64,000 nucleotides of DNA. It comes from Flammula alnicola. Taxonomy: Eukaryota; Basidiomycota; Agaricomycetes; Agaricales; Strophariaceae. A program made the translations under genes and the position numbers. Shown piece after piece: positions 58,391-64,000 of the stretch (positions are counted from its first letter, which is position 1; the number at the start of each line of letters is the position of its first letter). The notes under the pieces are model-generated. The model was not told where the DNA came from and did not search any database. It saw only the letters and a list, made by a program, of their open reading frames with translations. The stretch spans positions 107,575 to 171,574 of the forward strand of contig JADNRV010000114.1 of NCBI GenBank assembly GCA_015499995.1, given 5' to 3'.

Positions 58391-58690
58391 AGGATTACTG
58401 GCGTTTGTAAGGGATAACCCCTTGCAGAGCCTTAAGTGCAGTTCAGCTAGAGGTTGACATCCATCTACATGTAGTGTCAATCGTGTCCCTCCCTCCATCT
58501 TCTGGCAGGATTACTGGCGTTTGTAAGGGGATAGCCCTTTGCAGCGCCTTGAGTCCAGTTCAGCTAGGCGAGGTTGGCGTTCATCTACGTGTATTGTCAA
58601 TTGCGTCTCTCCCTCCATCTTCTAGCAGGATTACTGGCGTTTGTAAGGGGATAGCCCGTTGCAGCGTCTTGCCTAGTAGGAGAGGTTGAG
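58391..58690 (+). repeat. ~118-bp repeat family, three direct units
   Basis: The core AGGATTACTGGCGTTTGTAA begins at 58391, 58507 and 58627, periods 116 and 120 bp, each followed by GGGATAGCCC and GCAG..CCTTGAGTCC-like sequence. Further single unit at about 57560 and inverted units at 54.9-55.1 kb. Confidence 0.75.
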
Positions 58691-59400
58691 CCAAACAGCG
58701 GGCAATCTTCGTCGCTTTCTTTCTCCCGCAGGCCTCAGGCCTCAACCACGATCGCCCTCTGGACTGCTCCGAGGATTATGAAGTGGATTTTTGTTGTCTA
58801 TTTGCGAGCGAAGCGAGCATCCCTTCTCTAAGGGTGAATGGAACGTCGAGTCACTCTTCATTCGTGCTTTTGCATTGGGATAGCCCTCTGCAACACCCTT
58901 ATATCCTCCAAGCGTCCCGGGTCAGCGTGTTTGGTTCGCTCAACTTGACATCCATCGTATTTTGTGTTGCCATCGCAAGATGGTGCCATTGGGAAAATCT
59001 TCAGCAGGAGGAGCTCTTGCCCGTGTCACTCAATGCCGGTACGGGCCCATTGTGCATCTTGGCCAATTCTTCCTTGATCGTCTTACACGCTAAATACTCT
59101 ATACATATATGCAGAAAATTGAAGAATTTTCGTGTCTAGATATCCACAAAAGGGCAGTCTTTGACTGTGTGTCAAGGCTCTAGGATGACGAAGTGAGCCT
59201 TGCCCGCGCCAAGTTGGCAGATACGTATTATCGGGAAGGTCTGGTTGGACCGGCCCTCAGAAACTCGGGGTCTTTGACTTCGACTCGAGACACCATCTGG
59301 CCTCAATTAAGTTTATGTCGGCCCTCTGGTTTGATCCGAGGACTGCACCACCGCAATCAACATCCTCACTCAAGAAACCGGCTCTCAGCAAGATTCTGCG
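58680..59400 (+). repeat. Right arm of ~0.7-kb imperfect inverted repeat
   Basis: Counterpart of 55395-56115. Small indels (for example an extra GGCCTCAG) distinguish the arms, so they have diverged since formation. Confidence 0.75.
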
Positions 59401-60664
59401 ACTTACGCTCAAGACCCCGACATCGACCTTGGAGTTCACTCTTGTGACACCAACACGACGATCTTGACGACGGGACGCCGGTCCTCTGGATTGCTCCGAG
59501 GACTATACTCCGTCTGCCATACCTCCGCCATTTGAATTCCTACCTTCAGCACGCCCAGCAGACCTCAGGATTGCTCCGGAGACTGCGTTGCGGTTACCTA
59601 AGCCGAATAGTTAGCTAGTTCATCGCAAACTCCGCCAGCGCCTTTCGAACTGTTCTTCTCCTTTACAGCTCGCTCCCACTGGTCCTCAGGATTGCTCCGC
59701 TGTTTCTCGAACGTACTTTCACCTCTACCAGCTGTTCTGCTTAGCGTAAGTCGGCCTTGTCAGGCCTTTAGCTTCCTGATCAATTTCGCTTACTTTTCAT
59801 TCCAGTCTCATCCGATGTCCTCACTGTATATGAGTTGGTGCATTCATCGCCCCGCTTAAAGTCAGTCACATTCATTTATTGAGATATACTGGAGCTCATT
59901 TCATGCCTTCGGCCCAGATCAGTTCCGTCGCGTGCTCTTTGAATGCATAACCCTCAAGCGCATCATGCCATCGGTCCACGGAGACGAGCCCATGGCCACT
60001 TTTCGTCGATTCTGTCATGTACTGTCTGCTGCTCCTCATCTAGCAATCTGCCCCAGAACGCTACGCCTATGCCTTCCACATCATCCGGCCGACATGCCGT
60101 ATCACTGGCAAGCATATCGCGGCAGTCTCTGTTTCGGTATACCAGACGGAGATCCTAGAGTTTCGCTTAGAATATGCCGTCTCCCTTCTTCTCCCATCAT
60201 CGACAATCCCAATCGCTGCCACGTTCACCTATATACGAAACTTTGACGGCAGTTGCCTGAACAGCGTCCCGTATTCTATCCAGATAATGACTCATAGTCA
60301 GCCGAGTTTGACAGCAGGAATGGCGGTGTCGCATCCCGTTTTGGGCACAGGGCCCACATCTACCCTATCCCAAAGCCTTCAACTCCTGACGTTCGTGTCC
60401 GTGGAACCCATATGAGTCAAGTGATGGATTATTCTGTGGGAAGGAAACTTACTGGTAAAGCGTGGCTTTCGTCATGATAGCCTTTCAGAAGAATGACTTT
60501 GAAGGGCAGCGATCGACCATGGGGTTTGCCTCATGTTTAGGGCCCGCGCCGTTTACCTGTTCCAACGCTTACCTGTCTGAATTCGAAGTCGCCGACCTCT
60601 TTCACCTTCACCTTCACCTTTCTTTATCATTACAACTGTTTTAACTTCTCGCCTCTTCGCAACC
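59401..60664. other. Region with CCTC-GGATTGCTCCGAGG motifs, no gene supported
   Basis: Three copies of the 21-bp palindromic motif lie at 59481, 59562 and 59682. Short frames (59932-60246) show no domain. The promoter of the broken kinase gene probably lies near 60.6 kb (CT-rich run before ATG 60665). Confidence 0.4.
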
Positions 60665-62600
60665 ATGTCTTCCGACCGTCAAACAAGATCTTCCAACTCC
60701 CGAATTCAACACACGTCGACCGATCTACAGCAGTCGAACAATTCCAAAGCTCAAGAGAAGCCGACCGGTTCCAGAGTCGGAGGTCCAAGTAGATCAAGTG
60801 GTCAGCACAAGCTGCCGCTGACGATGGCCCTTCGAAGTCGCATGGAAGGAGGCGTACGTCCCTTTATTTTATAAAATGTTGCGATAATTCTCACCCTGTT
60901 GGCTATCGCAAAGACTGTAGATGGCCAGGGATCTGTCCCGCCAGTGCCATTTGAAGCGCGGAAAATCCCCGCGCCATCTTCATATTGCGCAAATCAGAAT
61001 TGGTTTCCCTTTCAGCAGAACGAACAGACTCGGGTACATAACTTTCGCCCTTTGGACACTATTCCTCCCCCCCCCCTCGAACTTATGCACTCTGCTTTCC
61101 ATCGATTTTCATCGGAAATGCACGCTAGCCCTCTCGCAGTTCGAGGTCGCAAATGTCTCCAAATCTACGAAACGCCCTCCGGGGTGCATCGTCGTTAGCC
61201 CAATCTATGCCTCAACTTTACGACACCCATGACCTTCGCCTTGAAGCTTTCCTGCAAGGTCTGAAGGTTATATTTCCCGATGACGAATCGCACATCTGGG
61301 TGACTAACAAATGCCCCACTGAAGACGAGGGCGGCAGATGTAAAGTCGACATCGTGTACTACCAGAAGGAAACTGGAGGCATTCCAGGCTACCACTTATC
61401 ATGATTGAAGTGAAGCTAGAGCTTGGGACTGGCGGCGACCCTAATATCCAGGTCCAGGCCTATTATGGACAATACCTATCCTCCCTGCGTAATCCTCATT
61501 GACCGGCGCTCCTATATTTTTAATCTCTCTCAGTGGTGCGTAAGACCTTCTCGCCTTCTAGCTGGTCTTAAATTTTTCTAGGGACATTGATGATGATAAG
61601 CGGTGGTTTCTGCAATGCGGAAGCGTTCGAATCCAATTATCCAACCCCTTACTACAGTGAATCTGGTAGACTTGGGTCACTCCATAAACGAATACAAAGC
61701 AGCGTCGATATTTTATGCGTTAAAAACTTCTCTTTCAGACCTGATGTAAGTCAGATTACTTTTATTCATGCACGCCTCTTCTTGACATATATACTTAGGG
61801 AAGAAACCCCCTTCTGAAGGTTACCGATTCAAACTATCCCCGTATCATCCCATGTACCGACGTTGTTAAGGTACTTGTGCCTCGCAGTCTTTATCTAGGG
61901 GAATACCGGGATGGTCCATGGCACTCGATAACTATTAAACGAAGACAAACTCTCGTTGGAAAGATGGCGTCGGCAAAGAAATATGTCGTGAAGATTTCTG
62001 CCTTTCCGCTCTGGAATGTTATGGGGAGGATGTCCATTTGCATCTTTGCCACAAGGAATTAGCGCCCCAGTTGTTAGGATGCCACAAGCGGTACGTGATG
62101 CTTTTACAATGGTTTTCATGGAGTACCTTGCTCCTCCGAAAGAAGGCCAGGCCGGGTGTTGACACTTCACGATTTTGGCGTCAACTACCCAGAGGCAAGC
62201 GCAGGCTGCAAAGGAAACTATCGATGCCGGGATTCGTGAAGATATCTTCAGTGCGCTCAAGGAGAAGGACTTCGTCCATGGAGATCTGGACCAAACAACA
62301 TAATGATCAATGTCAACAAGGATGGTTCGCTCATGGAATGTGGTGGCAAGGCAGTTTTGAAGGTGATCGATTTCGACTGGTCGGGGGTGGCGGCAACGTC
62401 TTTTATCCTTACAACCGCAACCCCTCATTTCCCTGGCCCAGGAAATCGACATCGACATCGACGATTATCGAAGCAGATGACGACTGCGCGATGGTTCAAA
62501 CATGGATGGAGCTCTGGCCAGAGGTCTTGCCTACGTTGAAAGCGGAACCGAAACCGATCCGGCGGGATAAGACTGAGGAGTGGTCCTCAATGCCCTGAAA
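60665..62600 (+). pseudogene. FunK1-like protein kinase, broken
   Basis: It begins MSSDRQTRSSNSRIQHTSTD with a GTACGT donor after MALRSRMEGG, typical of the disordered start of fungal FunK1 kinases. Further blocks are LRLEAFLQGLKVIFPDDESH, YQKETGGIPGYHL, MIEVKLELGTGGDPNIQVQA, KELAPQLLGCHK, then the catalytic region KDFVHGDLDQ, NNIMINVNKDG and VIDFDWSG. These are spread over different frames with stops between them, and the ATP-binding part (around KYVVKISAFPLW) is reduced. The HGDL and DFD motifs remain readable. FunK1 kinases are a large mushroom-specific family of unknown role, and broken copies are common. Confidence 0.6.
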
Positions 62601-62649
62601 AACTTGAGGATATACACGAGGGTATATACGTCTTGCGACACTGTCACAC

Positions 62650-62790
62650 TCAGGTGAACTGGACACACACACTCAACCGTACACACTCACACTCGGGCCG
62701 ACCACACTCACACTCGCCGACCACACTGGTCCCCCCTGACCACACTCATTCACCGCCGTACACACTGATCCGCTCTACCAAACTCGATAC
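62650..62790. repeat. CACACTCA-type low-complexity stretch
   Basis: Short repeats of CACACTCACACTCG, CGACCACACT and similar, G/C-poor in G on the plus strand. It separates the broken kinase from the last gene. Confidence 0.6.
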
Positions 62791-63005
62791 TTCCGCGTCG
62801 GCTTTCACATATTAGGCTAACATACAGAAAAAAAACATAGTTTCGACCCCTCTTTCATTGAATATCTACGAAATATGTCTATAAGTCCTATGTATGGGTA
62901 GAAATACCAACATTTATTCGAGGATTGCGTCAATGCATGAAGATTTGTGATTTTTTACCATTCCTTGACCATCCCTCTCCCTCTCCCTCAATCGACATCA
63001 TTGAA

Positions 63006-64000
63006 ATGCCCCGCGACAACGACGAGGAAGCCTTTCTCCGCACCATTCCTTGTGGAGTTCTCAAAGACTTCCGAGAATCAGTCAGTCATTGATTTATTTC
63101 CTTATCATACACGCTCAGAAAAGCCTAACAAAAATAGATGTATACGGAAGCCTTCCTGAGAGCGAATCCAGCCAGGTTTTTGGACACCGACTGGGTCAAT
63201 GTCAACGATTTTCGACACTTTCTGAAGTCTCACAAGCCCTCCTTGAGAACTTCATCCAGGAAAACCACGCCACCCTGACGCGTCAGACGCGTTCATCAAA
63301 AGGGAACGCGACGCGTCACCAGCCACCCTCGCACCTCTCGGATGTGCTTCTGGATATTTTCGTACTTCTCACGAGGATGGAAAGGAATTGATTGAAATCT
63401 TGTCCAGCGACGATGAAGCGGAGACCTCGGACGCGGTCATAAAAAAGGAACGCGACATCTCACCCATTCTCACACCTGTCCGATCTTCTGCCCTTTTCCG
63501 TACTTCCCTCAATGACGGAAAAGAAGTTCTTGAACTTTTCTCTAGTGACGACGAGGCTGTGGATTTTCCCAAGCCAGATTTGGATGTCGGAATGAGCAGT
63601 GATTCGGACATTACGTCAAAGGTGAAACTCGGCTCTCACAGACTCAACCGCCAACTTTGTGTCAATGCCATCGAATATCTCTCCTCACGCCCATCCTACT
63701 GGCCTGTCCCTCACGACAAACGGGCCTATGTTATTGATCTGAGCGATGAGAAGTATGACCAAATTTTCTACGACGAGGATGGAGAAATCCTCTCTATTGA
63801 TGCTCTAATCAAAGATATGGTTCGTTAAATGTTCTCACCTCTTTTAATCCAAATTGACCGTTTAATTCTTTACAGGACCAGGACTCATGGCGAGGTGGAA
63901 CCGGAGAAGGCGACTCTCGCTCTACCATCAACATTTTTGCTGGAGAGGCAATCGAGTGTCGCAGAAGTCGCCTGAGGTGCTCAGGAATTCATGCGTGTGA
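63006..64000 (+). CDS. Unknown protein with repeated SSDDEA motifs, 3' end off window
   Basis: Exon 1 (from 63006) encodes MPRDNDEEAFLRTIPCGVLK and ends at a GTCAGT donor; exon 2 begins MYTEAFLRANPARFLDTDWV. One base seems to be missing near 63276, after which the frame runs PDASDAFIKRERDASPATL, HEDGKELIEILSSDDEAETS, then a second copy NDGKEVLELFSSDDEAVDFP. It continues to SYWPVPHDKRAYVIDLSDEK, an intron (donor GTTCGT or nearby, acceptor TTACAG at 63877), DQDSWRGGTGEGDSRSTINI and ECRRSRLRCSGIHAC at the right edge. The Cys-containing end resembles a domain seen in large basidiomycete families often linked to transposons; I am not sure. The SSDDE pieces may be CK2 or SUMO-interaction sites. Confidence 0.55.

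Noticed and set aside
58391..58690. Possible CRISPR-like array
   Set aside because: Units are ~118 bp with no short spacers between identical short repeats, in a fungal genome; it is a tandem satellite-type repeat.
62633..62815. Histidine/threonine-rich frame
   Set aside because: Product of CACACTCA simple repeats.

Overview
The window comes from a mushroom-type basidiomycete (Agaricomycete) nuclear genome. Genes are split by many short introns (about 40-60 nt, GT..AG, CT-A-A-C-like branch sites). The protein families are fungal (SAGA-Tad1/Ada1, FunK1-type kinase, WH1-CRIB WASP, F-BAR/RhoGAP, fungal DUF4430 protein). There is one pol III tRNA gene and no bacterial-type operon or CRISPR.

Layout. 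1-7.8 kb: a makorin-like CCCH/RING ubiquitin ligase cut by the left edge, a duplicated pair of small unknown genes, one orphan two-exon gene, two separated remnants of a single AAA+ ATPase gene, and a WASP-like gene without its actin-nucleating tail. 7.8-27 kb: a duplicated, decaying accessory region with three damaged copies of an Ada1/SAGA-Tad1 gene. Copies A and B flank an intact 13-exon gene on the minus strand (9703-14008) whose product joins a DUF2235 (Tle1-like lipase) domain to a caspase-like (C14) domain. A segment of about 3 kb is present twice (about 17.1-20.1 and 24.2-27.1 kb) and carries an unrecognised gene built from two repeats of one exon-sized domain. A DUF4430-type gene lies between the two segments.

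28-43 kb is a core, conserved, gene-dense block: mitoribosomal mL44, an Rgd2-like F-BAR/DEP/RhoGAP protein, an M50B-like membrane peptidase, Fis1, U2AF large subunit, an amidase and a Cox23-like twin-CX9C protein. Several of these genes need single-base insertions to restore their family reading frame, so either the assembly drops bases here or the copies are decaying. 43.8 kb has tRNA-Gly(UCC). 46-49.6 kb has a four-TM membrane protein and an APH/kinase-fold protein. From about 50 kb to the right edge the sequence is repeat-rich: an ATTTTGCC-rich AT-rich element with hairpins, a 46-bp tandem repeat, a large inverted repeat of about 0.7 kb arms with extra ~118-bp repeat units, a scattered 21-bp palindromic motif, a broken FunK1-like kinase, and the 5' part of a gene running off the right end.

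The gene most likely to represent something undescribed is the DUF2235-caspase fusion: two enzyme domains linked to cell killing or immunity elsewhere, in one intact reading frame, between broken duplicated neighbours. The two-domain protein in the duplicated 3-kb segment is the best candidate for an unknown family.
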